A DNA stretch of 64,000 nt from Thermodesulfobacteriota bacterium (GTDB taxonomy: Bacteria; Desulfobacterota_D; UBA1144; Nemesobacterales; UBA2774). Each line of letters opens with the position of its first letter. The stretch's first letter is position 1. The position numbers were made by a program, and so were the translations under genes. The DNA lies in contig JBFMCV010000002.1 of NCBI GenBank assembly GCA_040754335.1, positions 496,001-560,000 of the forward strand, read 5' to 3'. The notes under the pieces are model-generated. The model ran no database searches. It saw only the letters and a program-made list of their open reading frames with translations, and was not told the origin of the DNA. Shown piece after piece: positions 1-8,478 of this stretch.

Positions 1-482
1 GCTCTCGCGATGACAGTAAGGTTTTGTCACTCTGAGCCATGTCGTGAACTCGTTACAGGATCGTTTTAGAATCTCGTTTTAAATCCTCCCTAACCTATTT
101 TGACTTTAGCAACATTCAACCGGAAGTTAATTTACTACTATGACTTTGCTGTCATGGAGTCCGGTTCTTACTATTATGGCTTCTGTTGCTACGGTGCGAA
201 GAATTAGTAAATTTCGTGGACTCATCCATTAGAGACCAATTCCTCATTCGCTCGGAATTGTTGCTCAGAACCGTTCTTTGCTAAAGGAGGGAATTAAACG
301 CAAAGGATGGGAAAAAATCTCACCCCCACCTGAATCCTCCCCACTCAAGCGGGAAGGGATGTATGGAATCGCGGCAAGATGCCGCTCCTACAGATTAGAG
401 GATCCAAGCATTCGTAGGAGCGAGTTCCCGGGTCAAGCCCGGGACAGGCCAGCCGCGATTGATTGTTACTTGATATAATGAA
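1..482. repeat. Gene-free repeat cluster
   Basis: No gene is seen. The left edge holds a broken family B copy. A long family C copy runs from about 81 to 298, with CTTGCTC-type hairpins in its interior. Two family A hairpins follow at 370-392 and 414-461. The second carries a CCCGGGTCAAGCCCGGG hairpin and further repeat sequence in its loop, and the same composite stands at 4931-4979. Confidence 0.7.
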
Positions 483-1238
483 TCAATACGTCGTCCAGCC
501 GCCGTCGACCACTATGCTCGCGCCCGTCATGTACTTGGACTCGTCGCTCGCCATATATACGCACGCGTACGCGATGTCGTCGGGCTCGCCGCGGTATCCC
601 ATGGGCACTATCTGGGCCGCGATCTCGTCGAGCTTCGTCTGCGCGTCGTCGGGGTTGCCTATGAAGTCCACGTTCATCTTCGTCCTGATGAAGCCGGGGC
701 AGATGGTGTTCGCCCTGATGCCTTCCTTCGCGTGGTCGACCGCGAGGCTCCTTGTTATCTGCATGACCGCGCCCTTGGACGTGTTGTACGCGAACACGTT
801 CTGGCACCCTATGAACCCGGCGACGGACGCGTTGTTGATGATGGAGCCGCCGCCCTGCTTCACCATGTGGGGCACAACGTACTTGCACATGAGGTATATG
901 CCCTTGACGTTGATGTTTATTATCTTGTCCCAGGACTCCGTGCTGGTCGTGACGGCGGTACCCGTCTCGAGCACGCCTGCGTTGTTGAAGAGTATGTCTA
1001 TCCTTCCGAACTTCTTCATGAACTCATCGACCGCGGCTTTCACCTGCTTTTCGTCGGAGACGTCGCTCTGTATGGCCGTTATCTTCCCTCCGCTCTCCTT
1101 TACCACGTCGTCGAGCATCTCCTTCCTCCGCCCCGTGACGGCCACTTTCGCCCCTTCCTTTACGAACATGAGCGCGGTCGCCCTGCCTATGCCTTCGTTC
1201 CCGCCAGTGATGAGGGCTGTCTTACCTTCGAGTCTCAT
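483..1238 (-). CDS. SDR family NAD(P)-dependent oxidoreductase
   Basis: A classical short-chain dehydrogenase/reductase of 251 residues, a cytosolic Rossmann-fold enzyme that oxidises or reduces an alcohol/ketone pair with NAD(P). Seen directly: cofactor loop TGGNEGIG at 11-18, NNAG at 85-88, Asn110, catalytic Ser138, and YNTSK with Tyr151 and Lys155. The conserved PG turn follows at 181-182, and VVDGG sits near the C-terminus. Length is normal for the family. The ATG has a GGAGGT ribosome site six bases upstream. The gene stands alone, so the substrate cannot be named. FabG-like or sugar/steroid-alcohol dehydrogenase roles are equally possible. Confidence 0.93.
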   Translation of the reverse strand: MRLEGKTALITGGNEGIGRATALMFVKEGAKVAVTGRRKEMLDDVVKESGGKITAIQSDVSDEKQVKAAVDEFMKKFGRIDILFNNAGVLETGTAVTTSTESWDKIININVKGIYLMCKYVVPHMVKQGGGSIINNASVAGFIGCQNVFAYNTSKGAVMQITRSLAVDHAKEGIRANTICPGFIRTKMNVDFIGNPDDAQTKLDEIAAQIVPMGYRGEPDDIAYACVYMASDESKYMTGASIVVDGGWTTY

Positions 1239-1385
1239 GGAATGACCTCCGTTTGTGGAATGTAAGTATTAATATACATAAAGATGCACGATGCACGATG
1301 CAGGATGAAGCAGGGCGCTGCGGATTCAGCCGCCCGAGTCCCCTGCTCCGGGCCCCTATACGAGGAGTACGGGATGGGTCAGGCT

Positions 1386-3257
1386 CTAAAATACGCCAGA
1401 GTTGCGGTAGGCGGTCAGGAGCTTGTCATAAACCGCGCATTTGCCCGACTCACTTTCGTCCTGCGCTTGTATTCCGTACGCGCCGTTAGAAATCTGGTTA
1501 TTCATAAAGTCTGACCCGCAGTGCCGGAAATTGTAGAGATTTACCCCCATGTACAAATCGCCGATTCCGGAGGCTACGTATGCGCTCAGTAACGTAGGCA
1601 TCATCGTAATGTGAGGGACTGTGCCGCCGCAGCACTTTAGCACGCCGGGTATCGACGAGACAATGTGGAAAAATGTTTCGCGGTCGGTCAGCTTCGACCT
1701 GAATTTCTGATATTGCATAACCTCTTCAGACTCCATAATCCGTGCGTATTTTGCGAACGTGTACGGCTGGTGGTCGCCGTAAATAAGAAGTACGAAAGGT
1801 CGCCCCGTCAGCTTCTCCTGGTCCTCGAGATATTTTATCAGCTTAAGGAACCCGCGCTCGGTAGACCTGGTATGACGTATGAACTCGTTTAGGGCGCAGT
1901 TGGCTTCGTTGAACTCGTCTGAGCCCTCGAACGTAGTAACAAGCTTTTCCTTGCTGCTGAAATTTTTACATACGTGCGGAGAATGGTTCTCGATCGTTAT
2001 TATGACTTTTAAAAACGGCGCTTCTTCCGGTTTAGACAAGCTGATTACTATATCGGCCACCTGCTCGTCCGTGGTGCCCCAGCCAGCCGGACCGATATTT
2101 CCGCGGAATGAATCGAAGCCGTAGTTCTTGTATGCGTTGGAGCCGTTATAAAAATCACCGTCCGCCACGTAGTAGGCCTCGGTGACGTAACCGTGTTTTT
2201 TTAAATACGTTGCGAACGACTCTTTTACATAAGGTGAGAGTGACGAATGCGTATAAAATCCGGAGTAGCCGAAGAGGCGGGAATCTATGCCGGTGACGAA
2301 CTCAAATTCCGTTATCCATGTGCCTCCGCCGACCGCATTGACGAGCATCGGCCCGACGGCTTGCGTGTATTTAGTCGGCTCGAATAACTTGTTGTGTACG
2401 GGTTTGCTCAGTTTAAAAGCGTCTTCCGGGTTGAAGGTCGATTCGGCGAGCACGACCACGATATTCGGTTTCTTGTGCTGCTGCAACCCTCCGATATTTA
2501 TGTATTCATGAACCGCTTCCGCGATCTCGTCGTTAGTCGGGGGCGGCGCGCCCTTCCTGGGACCCAGGAAGTCTCCCGAATCTATCCGCTCGAGGTGATA
2601 CGAGTAGAACAAAAATCCCCAGATGCCTATTTTTCTCGAAAGACCGGAGAAGCGCACGCTTTCCCACATGTAGTGGTCTTCGTGCACGAGCTCCCTTACT
2701 ACGTTTAGGAATTGGGAGAGGAAGATGTTTGCGGATACGATGAGTAACGCGACGGCGAGCAGGTTCGGGATCAGCTTTCTGTAAATGCCTTTGCTTTTAC
2801 CGGATATGATGCTGCGCAAGGTGGACACCGCTGCCCATACGGTGACGAGGACGATAATTACTGCCGCGGCGGCGACTATATATAACGTCCAGACGGGCGC
2901 CTTTATCGCCTCGACAACACCTTCCGGGTTCGACATCGTGATTCTGAAGTCGAGAACCGTAAGCGGGAGCTGCGTCAGACCGCTTTTTTCTTCGTTTATC
3001 CACCAGAGCGTATAGGACAGCCCGGCGCCTAAGAAAAGCAGGCCGGGCACGAGGCGGAGCGGGAAACTTAATATGAAAAATATTCCGTATAAAATAAAGC
3101 CTCCGTATGAATATTGTTTTATATGTACGATCGTGAAATTGGAAAATGCGGTGAAGATATTTAAGGAGAATGCGGCCAGGACTATATAGAACCTCCTGTA
3201 CGTTCTCAAATGGCTCAGGATCTTGACGGCTTGTTGTCTGAGAGAAGAACCATGCAC
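1386..3257 (-). CDS. LTA-synthase-like membrane sulfatase/phosphoglycerol transferase
   Basis: A 623-residue inner-membrane enzyme of the alkaline-phosphatase superfamily, LtaS/MdoB type. About five membrane segments fill residues 23-185, and an extracytoplasmic sulfatase-fold domain starts near 262. Metal-ligand and nucleophile motifs are visible: PNIVVVLAES with Glu272, GGGTWITEFEF with the probable nucleophile Thr313, and a late YGDHQPY. Known relatives move phosphoglycerol or phosphoethanolamine onto glycans or lipids; which substrate applies here is unknown. The start is a GTG with only a GGGGTGA-like ribosome site, so it could lie a little downstream. A structured leader lies just upstream. 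Confidence 0.85.
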   Translation of the reverse strand: MHGSSLRQQAVKILSHLRTYRRFYIVLAAFSLNIFTAFSNFTIVHIKQYSYGGFILYGIFFILSFPLRLVPGLLFLGAGLSYTLWWINEEKSGLTQLPLTVLDFRITMSNPEGVVEAIKAPVWTLYIVAAAAVIIVLVTVWAAVSTLRSIISGKSKGIYRKLIPNLLAVALLIVSANIFLSQFLNVVRELVHEDHYMWESVRFSGLSRKIGIWGFLFYSYHLERIDSGDFLGPRKGAPPPTNDEIAEAVHEYINIGGLQQHKKPNIVVVLAESTFNPEDAFKLSKPVHNKLFEPTKYTQAVGPMLVNAVGGGTWITEFEFVTGIDSRLFGYSGFYTHSSLSPYVKESFATYLKKHGYVTEAYYVADGDFYNGSNAYKNYGFDSFRGNIGPAGWGTTDEQVADIVISLSKPEEAPFLKVIITIENHSPHVCKNFSSKEKLVTTFEGSDEFNEANCALNEFIRHTRSTERGFLKLIKYLEDQEKLTGRPFVLLIYGDHQPYTFAKYARIMESEEVMQYQKFRSKLTDRETFFHIVSSIPGVLKCCGGTVPHITMMPTLLSAYVASGIGDLYMGVNLYNFRHCGSDFMNNQISNGAYGIQAQDESESGKCAVYDKLLTAYRNSGVF

Positions 3258-3603
3258 GTCCGTTCACCCCGGCGGAGGACCGTATGACCCCGGGGTAGCA
3301 TCAGGCTTCGCATCAGTGCGGGAGAAAGGCGGCCCCTCCGGCCGCAACCCTCCGTGCAGGGTCCGCACCGGAAACCATATCCGGTAAGCGGAACTGCTTT
3401 TCGTCAGTGTTATCCCGTGTCTCTCGGCGTCCTATACCCTGTAAAGATTATAAAATAGCGTTGGATTTTATTCAATCTATGTCGGGATCGTTTGATAATT
3501 TAATGCTGCGGAAGGAAATAATCCCGGCTTCGGGTTAACTTCTGCCCGGTACTCCGCTGCATCTTGCCGAAGTAAGGAGAAGCGAGCCTAACGGGATTAG
3601 ATC
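3258..3603 (-). other. Structured leader of the LTA-synthase-like gene
   Basis: No gene. Two perfect hairpins and a weaker one lie within 70 bases just upstream of the GTG: GCGGCC/GGCCGC at 3329-3345, CCCTCC/GGAGGG-like arms at 3348-3361, and a two-tier stem TCCGC+ACCGGA / TCCGGT+GCGGA at 3362-3392. This could be a regulatory leader, but no known riboswitch class was recognised. The part beyond about 3430 shows nothing clear. Confidence 0.4.
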
Positions 3604-4317
3604 CTACCCCCCGTCCGTGGCCTTTGGCTTCGATATGTGGAGTCCTACGAGCCTGGCGACGAGTATGGCGAGGTAGAGCTGCCCTACTATCGCCTCCATA
3701 AGAGCGAGCGAGCGGGCGGGGTCGGTGACCGGGACGAGCGTGCCGTAACCTGTGGTCGTGAGGGTGATGTAGCTGAAGAAAAGGAACCTGGGCGCGTCGA
3801 TAGCTATCTTGCCGCTAGTGTCTATGAACGAGCCCGGTGAAACGTATTCAAGGAATATGTAGAGCGTCGCCCATGTGAGGCCGACGAGGAGGTATACGCA
3901 CACGGACGCGAAGAGTATCTCGGTAGTCACCTCGCGGGACTTCAGCAGGTGTATGAATATGTTGAACGTGGTGAAGGAGAAAAGTAGCACTGCGAACACT
4001 ATCTCTTTCCTCACGAGTATGGACCTCGCGCTCTCGAACAGCGGCAAGTTGATCATCAGAGACACGAACCAGGGGAGGGCGAAGCACAGCGCGATGATTA
4101 TGTTTCTCTTTTTGTCGCTCACGGCGATGACGAGGGATACCATCACGAATATGGTTATTACGGTCAGTATCAACTGGCCGGGGATGTCCAGTTCAAGGTA
4201 GGGGTAGGCCACGATGAGAATAACGATAGACTTCGCGAGGTAGGCGAACCTCCTGGCCCTGAACCGCGCGAGGGCCCTCGTGAGGAAGCTCGGTTGTTTC
4301 TCTTCGGGTTGGGGCAT
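3604..4317 (-). CDS. Two-pore-helix K+ channel family protein
   Basis: A 237-residue inner-membrane protein with the potassium selectivity filter TTTGYGTLVP (Thr187-Gly192). Earlier hydrophobic segments lie at about 29-67, 73-93, 105-126 and 133-157, and the last helix at about 204-225. It therefore has more membrane segments than a minimal two-helix channel. There is no RCK or cyclic-nucleotide domain, so gating is not explained. The ATG follows GGAGAAGAG. It is likely a passive K+ pathway for volume or potential control. Confidence 0.85.
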   Translation of the reverse strand: MPQPEEKQPSFLTRALARFRARRFAYLAKSIVILIVAYPYLELDIPGQLILTVITIFVMVSLVIAVSDKKRNIIIALCFALPWFVSLMINLPLFESARSILVRKEIVFAVLLFSFTTFNIFIHLLKSREVTTEILFASVCVYLLVGLTWATLYIFLEYVSPGSFIDTSGKIAIDAPRFLFFSYITLTTTGYGTLVPVTDPARSLALMEAIVGQLYLAILVARLVGLHISKPKATDGG

Positions 4318-4537
4318 ACGTCTCTTCTCCGGTGCCGTTCGAAACGAGCAAAAGATTAACTATAACCAGAAATCGGGCGGGGGAGTAGTGTAAGCTCGCG
4401 CGGCCTTGCGCCTTTTGTCCCTGGCGCGGGGCTCTTGTACCGGGCCGCCGGGGGGTTTATTATTTGTTTAATTCATTACCGGGGGGCCGCCGGGGCTTGC
4501 GGCGTCCCGAATCCCGAATAACGGGACCGGGAGAAGG

Positions 4538-4876
4538 ATGATAAAGAATATATCGAAGGGAGCGGCCGTTCTCCTTATTATTACGTTCGCTGCGGCGCTG
4601 TCCGCAGCCGGGTGCAGAGATATCAAGAAGATGTATAAGGAGGGATCTCCGTGCGGAGGGCCCGAGGGGACCGTGTGTCCGGACGGGCTCTGGTGCGACC
4701 TTGGCACGGGGGACTGCGGGGAGGAGAATATGGCGGGCGTGTGCGTCGACCTCCAGAAGTTATGCGACGGGAAATTCGAGCTCGTCTGCGGGTGCGACGG
4801 CAGGGTCTACGGGAACGACTGTATGAGGATCGACGCCGGGGTCAGGAAGGCGCACGACGGGCGGTGCGGGGAGTAG
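4538..4876 (+). CDS. Kazal-domain lipoprotein
   Basis: A 112-residue secreted protein. A signal peptide ends in LSAAGC, so Cys26 is the probable lipidated residue. The C-terminal 45 residues match the bacterial Kazal pattern VCGCDGRVYGNDC followed by DGRC; the upstream half adds a second Cys-rich segment. Kazal domains bind serine proteases, so a surface protease inhibitor is a fair inference, though many bacterial members are untested. A GGGAG ribosome site lies four bases before the ATG. Confidence 0.85.
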   Translation: MIKNISKGAAVLLIITFAAALSAAGCRDIKKMYKEGSPCGGPEGTVCPDGLWCDLGTGDCGEENMAGVCVDLQKLCDGKFELVCGCDGRVYGNDCMRIDAGVRKAHDGRCGE

Positions 4877-5204
4877 GGGGATAGAGGTATCATGTATTGA
4901 ATAGCCAGATGATCCCGATCGATAACTTCTTTGTAGGAGCGAGTTCCCGGGTCAAGCCCGGGACAGGCCAGCCGCGATTCCTTGATTTCCTTCCCCCTGA
5001 TCAGGGGGAAGGACAGGATGGGGGTGTACCTTTCATAAAACACACTATGTGTGTTCTTTGCCCTTACTTAAATAAACCCTGAAACAAGTTCAGGACGGCG
5101 TTCAGGCGTGCGTATTTTATTAACGCCAATTCTGTAATGTCATGGAAAATAAATACCGGTGCCTGAGCAAATTGATTTACACGCGGGTGCTCACCCGCCC
5201 GAAA
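4877..5204. repeat. Repeat spacer
   Basis: No gene. It holds the composite family A element at 4931-4979, a family D-like palindrome near 4990-5030, a CACACTATGTGTG palindrome at 5041-5053, family B and F fragments near 5085-5150, and the stop-region hairpin at 5171-5209. Confidence 0.6.
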
Positions 5205-5209
5205 TCAAT
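5171..5209. repeat. Hairpin overlapping the stop of the 5205 gene
   Basis: The inner palindrome GCGGGTGCTCACCCGC (5183-5198) is enclosed by outer arms ATTGATTT (5171-5178) and AAATCAAT (5202-5209). The outer right arm contains the stop codon of the minus-strand gene ending at 5205. Confidence 0.7.
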
Positions 5210-5489
5210 CGGGGTCGGGGGTGCCGAGGTTCTCTACGCATATGAGGTTGCATTCGGAGAGGCTCAGCGTGTCTATCGCCGTGACCATCTCGCAGGTTAT
5301 GGGGTCTTCCGAGAACGTGACCATGTCCCCGACCTGAAATTCCGGGCACTCGCTCGTCATCCTGTAGGGCTTCTGCCCTATCAGCATGAAGCCGTCCTTT
5401 ATGGCGGCGATCGGGTATTCGGACTGGTTCTGCGCGTATGCAGGCGAGGAAAGCGCGAGGAATAATAGAGGCAGGGAAATAATCTTCAC
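5205..5489 (-). CDS. Small secreted protein of unknown function
   Basis: The 94-residue product is not recognised. The GTG at 5489 is preferred because AGGAGG stands seven bases upstream and the product then begins with a clean signal peptide ending in SSPAYA. The mature part has four Cys residues (SECPEF, ITCEM, ECNLICVE), which suggests disulfides in the periplasm. Its stop lies inside a hairpin arm. Confidence 0.7.
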   Translation of the reverse strand: MKIISLPLLFLALSSPAYAQNQSEYPIAAIKDGFMLIGQKPYRMTSECPEFQVGDMVTFSEDPITCEMVTAIDTLSLSECNLICVENLGTPDPD

Positions 5490-5574
5490 GGAACATCCTC
5501 CTGTGACGAGCCCCGTATGCCGGGACGTTTCCAAGCATTATACTGTCAATATCCGGCCCGCACAATCGCGCGCG

Positions 5575-6054
5575 TCAGCTCCCGGACTCGCCCCTTATGC
5601 GCCGCATGAGGACGTCGATCCGGGCGATGTCCTCCTTCCCGAGCTTCGAGAAGAAGCGCTCCTTGACCGCGCGCTCGTACACGGGCCACATCTTCTTCCT
5701 GAGCCTCCTGCCCTCGGGCGTGATGTAGGCGAAGACTCCGCGCCCGTCCTGCGGGCAGGGGACGCGCCTGACTAACCCCTCGTCCTCGAGCCTCTGGACG
5801 AGCCTCGTTACGTTGTACTTGTCGAGGAGCACCCGCTTTCCGATCTCGTTAAGCCGGAGGTTGCCTCCGGGGGCCCTCTCGAGCTCCCACAGCACGTCGT
5901 ACCAGGGGAGCGGTGGGAAGCCCTCCTCCCTGAGCGCGTCCTCTACGGCGCCTACGAGGTACTGCTGCGCCCTGACGAGCCCCGTCCAGGCCGAGGTCTC
6001 CTTGTCCGTCCATTCGTGCCCGCTTCCGCCCGCCTTCTTTTTTTTCATGCGCAT
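5575..6054 (-). CDS. MarR family transcriptional regulator
   Basis: A winged-helix regulator of about 159 residues. The central part (LPWYDVLWELERAPGG through LLDKYNVTRLVQRLEDEGLVRR) matches the MarR recognition helix, followed by the DGRGVFAYITPEG wing. MarR dimers bind palindromes and release DNA on ligand or oxidant binding. A GTTGCAAATGCAAC palindrome overlaps its own promoter, and the same motif flanks the -10 of the rhodanese/DoxX promoter at 7246-7297. Self-regulation and control of that pair are therefore likely. A start at the ATG ending at 6048 would give a leaderless message. Confidence 0.88.
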   Translation of the reverse strand: MRMKKKKAGGSGHEWTDKETSAWTGLVRAQQYLVGAVEDALREEGFPPLPWYDVLWELERAPGGNLRLNEIGKRVLLDKYNVTRLVQRLEDEGLVRRVPCPQDGRGVFAYITPEGRRLRKKMWPVYERAVKERFFSKLGKEDIARIDVLMRRIRGESGS

Positions 6055-6084
6055 AATATAATACACCCTTGTTGCAAATGCAAC
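6046..6084 (-). promoter_or_regulatory. Autoregulated MarR promoter
   Basis: On the minus strand a -35 TTGCAT (6083-6078), a 17-base spacer and a -10 TATATT (6060-6055) lead straight into ATGCGCATG. The 14-bp palindrome GTTGCAAATGCAAC (6071-6084) covers the -35. A transcript starting seven bases after the -10 would begin at the second ATG. Confidence 0.6.
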
Positions 6085-6478
6085 GATGGGAATGTACGAT
6101 GCGGATGATGACCTTTAACCCGTTCGTCCTGAGGCGCAGAATCTGCACTCATGTACGATTCCTCTGTCACTCATCAACTTTCGCCAAATAATGGAGACAG
6201 GATAATACTGAACTGCGCGCCTGTCCTGAGCTTAGCCGAAGGGTCGAAGGATTAGCGGGTTAAAGGCCAGATTGCCGCATTACGCTAACTTCGTTAGCTG
6301 CATTCGCAATGACAGATAAAAACATATCGCGGCTGGAAGCCGCTCCTACGAGGTTTTAACTCGTTCGTGTAGGAGCGCCATCTTGGCGCGATTATAAGCG
6401 GGCTGCCGCCGGCATGCGTGAGTATTGAGAGAGCAGAGCAGTATCGGTGGAAACATATAATCACACACATCGTGTGCG
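6085..6478. repeat. Repeat spacer
   Basis: No gene. A reversed long family E copy fills about 6115-6250. A family B fragment and two family A hairpins with different stems follow (6324-6349 and 6369-6392). Confidence 0.6.
6462..6477. repeat. Stop-codon palindrome (MarC gene)
   Basis: CACACACATCGTGTGCG, an imperfect family E palindrome, ends two bases from the stop codon of the minus-strand gene at 6479. Confidence 0.6.
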
Positions 6479-7099
6479 TCACCCGGCGAGCGCGATGAGC
6501 TCCATTATCCCCTTCCGCACCATCATTATCCCTATCGCCGCGAGGAGTATGCTCATTATCTTGGCGAAGGCCCTGGTCCCGTTCTCCCCCAGCACTGAAA
6601 GTATCGCGTCGGCCTTGAAGAGGGCGAAGAAGAGCACAATCAGGTTGAGCACGAAAGCTATGAGCGAGGGCAGGAACCCGTAAGTGTCGACGAGTATTAT
6701 GAGCGTCGCGAGCACGGCCGGGCCCACTATGAGCGGCGTGCCGAGAGGGAATATCCCGAGCGCCCTCGGCTCGGCCCCGTGCACCCTCGCGCTCCCGTCG
6801 CCCAGGAGGTCTATGATCGAGAGTATGAACAGCAGCGCCCCGCCCGCTATGGCGAAGTCCTGGATAGTGATGCCGAGGAGGAGGAATATCGTCTTCCCCG
6901 CGAGGACGAAGATTATCCCTATGACCGTCGCCGTGAGGACCGAGTCGAGCACTATCTTCCGCCTCTCCGGGGCCTCGTAGCCCCTCGTGAGCGTGAGGAA
7001 CATGGGCACTATCCCTACCGGGTCTATAGCCGCGAATATGGGTATGAAGCAGAGGAGAGCTGCTTCTATTATAAGCTTAGGGTCGGATAGAATATCCAT
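6479..7099 (-). CDS. MarC family integral membrane protein
   Basis: A 206-residue protein with six hydrophobic segments, the usual length and topology of MarC/YhgN proteins. The N-terminal FIPIFAAIDPVGIVPMFL and the central LGIFPLGTPLIVGPAVLATL are characteristic. The function of the family is not established; the old link to multiple antibiotic resistance has not held up. GAGG lies nine bases before the ATG. Transcription would run into the palindrome at 6462-6477. Confidence 0.9.
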   Translation of the reverse strand: MDILSDPKLIIEAALLCFIPIFAAIDPVGIVPMFLTLTRGYEAPERRKIVLDSVLTATVIGIIFVLAGKTIFLLLGITIQDFAIAGGALLFILSIIDLLGDGSARVHGAEPRALGIFPLGTPLIVGPAVLATLIILVDTYGFLPSLIAFVLNLIVLFFALFKADAILSVLGENGTRAFAKIMSILLAAIGIMMVRKGIMELIALAG

Positions 7100-7245
7100 T
7101 GTTTAAGCCTCGTTATGCGTCGGATGACGTCCCCTCCGCGCTACTAAGTATGCCCGGAGTCCGGGGTTTCTCATAGGCCGGGCGGAGGCATCTATCCGGC
7201 ATGGCCGCGCGAGTATCCGTCATTATTTGCAATCCGTGAATCCAT

Positions 7246-7297
7246 GTTGCAATTGCAACCATCATAAGCTGTATAATAGTAGTTGCAATAGCAACTA
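7246..7297 (+). promoter_or_regulatory. Rhodanese/DoxX promoter with paired MarR-type operators
   Basis: A perfect -10 TATAAT (7272-7277) lies between two palindromes: GTTGCAATTGCAAC (7246-7259), covering the -35 region, and TAGTTGCAATAGCAACTA (7280-7297), covering the expected start of transcription. The core GTTGCA-N2-TGCAAC equals the site in front of the MarR gene at 6.07 kb. Confidence 0.75.
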
Positions 7298-7322
7298 CAA
7301 TAAAAAAGCGGAGGTATTGCAC

Positions 7323-7652
7323 ATGAGACACATTACGAGAGAAGAGCTGAGGGACGCGCTCGACAACGGGGCAAGGGTCACGCTCGTCGAGGCCCTGCCG
7401 GAGAAGTACTGGAGGGACGGGCACCTGCCGGGCGCGATACAGATAGACCATACGGAGGTCGCGGAGAAGGCCGGGGATCTGCTTCCGGACAAGGGGGCGA
7501 GGGTCGTCGTCTACTGCGCCAGCACCGAGTGCCAGAACTCGACGAAGGCCGCGAGGACGCTCGAGGCCTTAGGCTACACGGACGTTTACGAGTACGTCGA
7601 AGGGAAGAAGGACTGGGCCGAGGCCGGGCTGCCGCTTGTATCGGAGAATTGA
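7323..7652 (+). CDS. Rhodanese-like sulfurtransferase
   Basis: A 109-residue single-domain rhodanese. Family marks are GHLPGAIQIDH and the active-site loop VVYCASTECQNS, whose Cys would carry the persulfide. Such enzymes move sulfane sulfur to thiols or cyanide. The ATG at 7323 is chosen because GGAGG lies eight bases upstream and the operators stand just before it; an upstream in-frame extension would run through the operators. It is probably co-transcribed with the DoxX gene 124 bases downstream. Both fit a stress or thiol response. Confidence 0.9.
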   Translation: MRHITREELRDALDNGARVTLVEALPEKYWRDGHLPGAIQIDHTEVAEKAGDLLPDKGARVVVYCASTECQNSTKAARTLEALGYTDVYEYVEGKKDWAEAGLPLVSEN

Positions 7653-7699
7653 AGTATGACGGATCTGCTGTTTGTGAAGTGTTGGAAGTGAACTGAAAA

Positions 7700-7745
7700 A
7701 ATTATCACCCCCACCCGAACCCTCCCCCCTCAAGGGGGAGGGAAA
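7700..7745. repeat. Family D hairpin between rhodanese and DoxX genes
   Basis: CCCTCCCCCCTCAAGGGGGAGGG forms a long GC stem with no U tract. It could attenuate or process the two-gene message rather than end it. Confidence 0.6.
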
Positions 7746-7776
7746 AGGAACGGAGAAAGTTAAAGGAGGAAAAACA

Positions 7777-8226
7777 ATGTTGAGGAAATTGATTGAAACT
7801 GATGGAAACGATATTGCGGCGCTGATTGCCAGGGTGTTCCTCGGGATAGTGATACTCCCCCACGGGATGCAGAAGCTCCTCGGAATGTTCGGGGGATACG
7901 GCTTCGGCCCTACGGTGGAGTTCTTCTCCGGCATAGGCGTGCCCGCTTTCATAGCGGTGCTGGTAATACTGGGCGATTCCTTCGGGGCGCTCTTTCTTAT
8001 ACTCGGGCTCATAAGCAGGGTGTCCGCAGCCGGAATAACCCTCATCATGCTCGGAGCGGTGTTCCTGCTGCATCTGCCGAACGGGTTTTTCATGAACTGG
8101 GAGGGCGCGCAGAGGGGGGAGGGGTTCGAGTTCCACATCCTAGCGCTGGGTCTCGCGCTGATTGTTCTCCTGCGCGGCGGCGGCAAGTGGTCCCTCGACG
8201 GAATGATCGGCGGGAGCGCGGATTAG
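7777..8226 (+). CDS. DoxX family membrane protein
   Basis: A 149-residue protein with four membrane segments. The DoxX signature LPHGMQKLLGMFGGYG follows the first helix. A late amphipathic part (GFFMNWEGAQRGEGFEFHILALG) matches the family. Known relatives act in thiol/oxidative stress complexes with sulfurtransferases, and the rhodanese gene just upstream fits that. AGGAGG lies eight bases before the ATG. Confidence 0.9.
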   Translation: MLRKLIETDGNDIAALIARVFLGIVILPHGMQKLLGMFGGYGFGPTVEFFSGIGVPAFIAVLVILGDSFGALFLILGLISRVSAAGITLIMLGAVFLLHLPNGFFMNWEGAQRGEGFEFHILALGLALIVLLRGGGKWSLDGMIGGSAD

Positions 8227-8463
8227 GACTGCAGCCTGAGGAGTAACCGTACTTCTATAATAGGCATAACTTCATGCGGGGGTTGTGAAGGTCGTGCCGA
8301 AGGGAGAGTGATGGGGGGCACATCTGTCTAACTTACAACCGAAACCCAACCCGTTCGCCCTGAGCCTGCCTGTCCTGAGCTTTGTCGAAGGGTCGAAGGG
8401 TTGAAGAACGGGTGAGCTTTGTCGCTGGCTTCGGCAGAAGAGGTGCGGAAGAATCGTTTATGA

Positions 8464-8478
8464 GCGCAGAATCTGCGC
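8464..8478. repeat. Stop-codon palindrome (repressor gene)
   Basis: GCGCAGAATCTGCGC, family E, shares its last base with the stop codon of the minus-strand gene at 8478. The outer flank TCATAAACGATTC matches other family E copies. Confidence 0.75.

Noticed and set aside
3300-3430. Cyclic di-GMP riboswitch in the LTA-synthase-like leader
   Set aside because: A GCGAAGCC stretch recalls part of the motif, but the second domain and the receptor contacts are missing.
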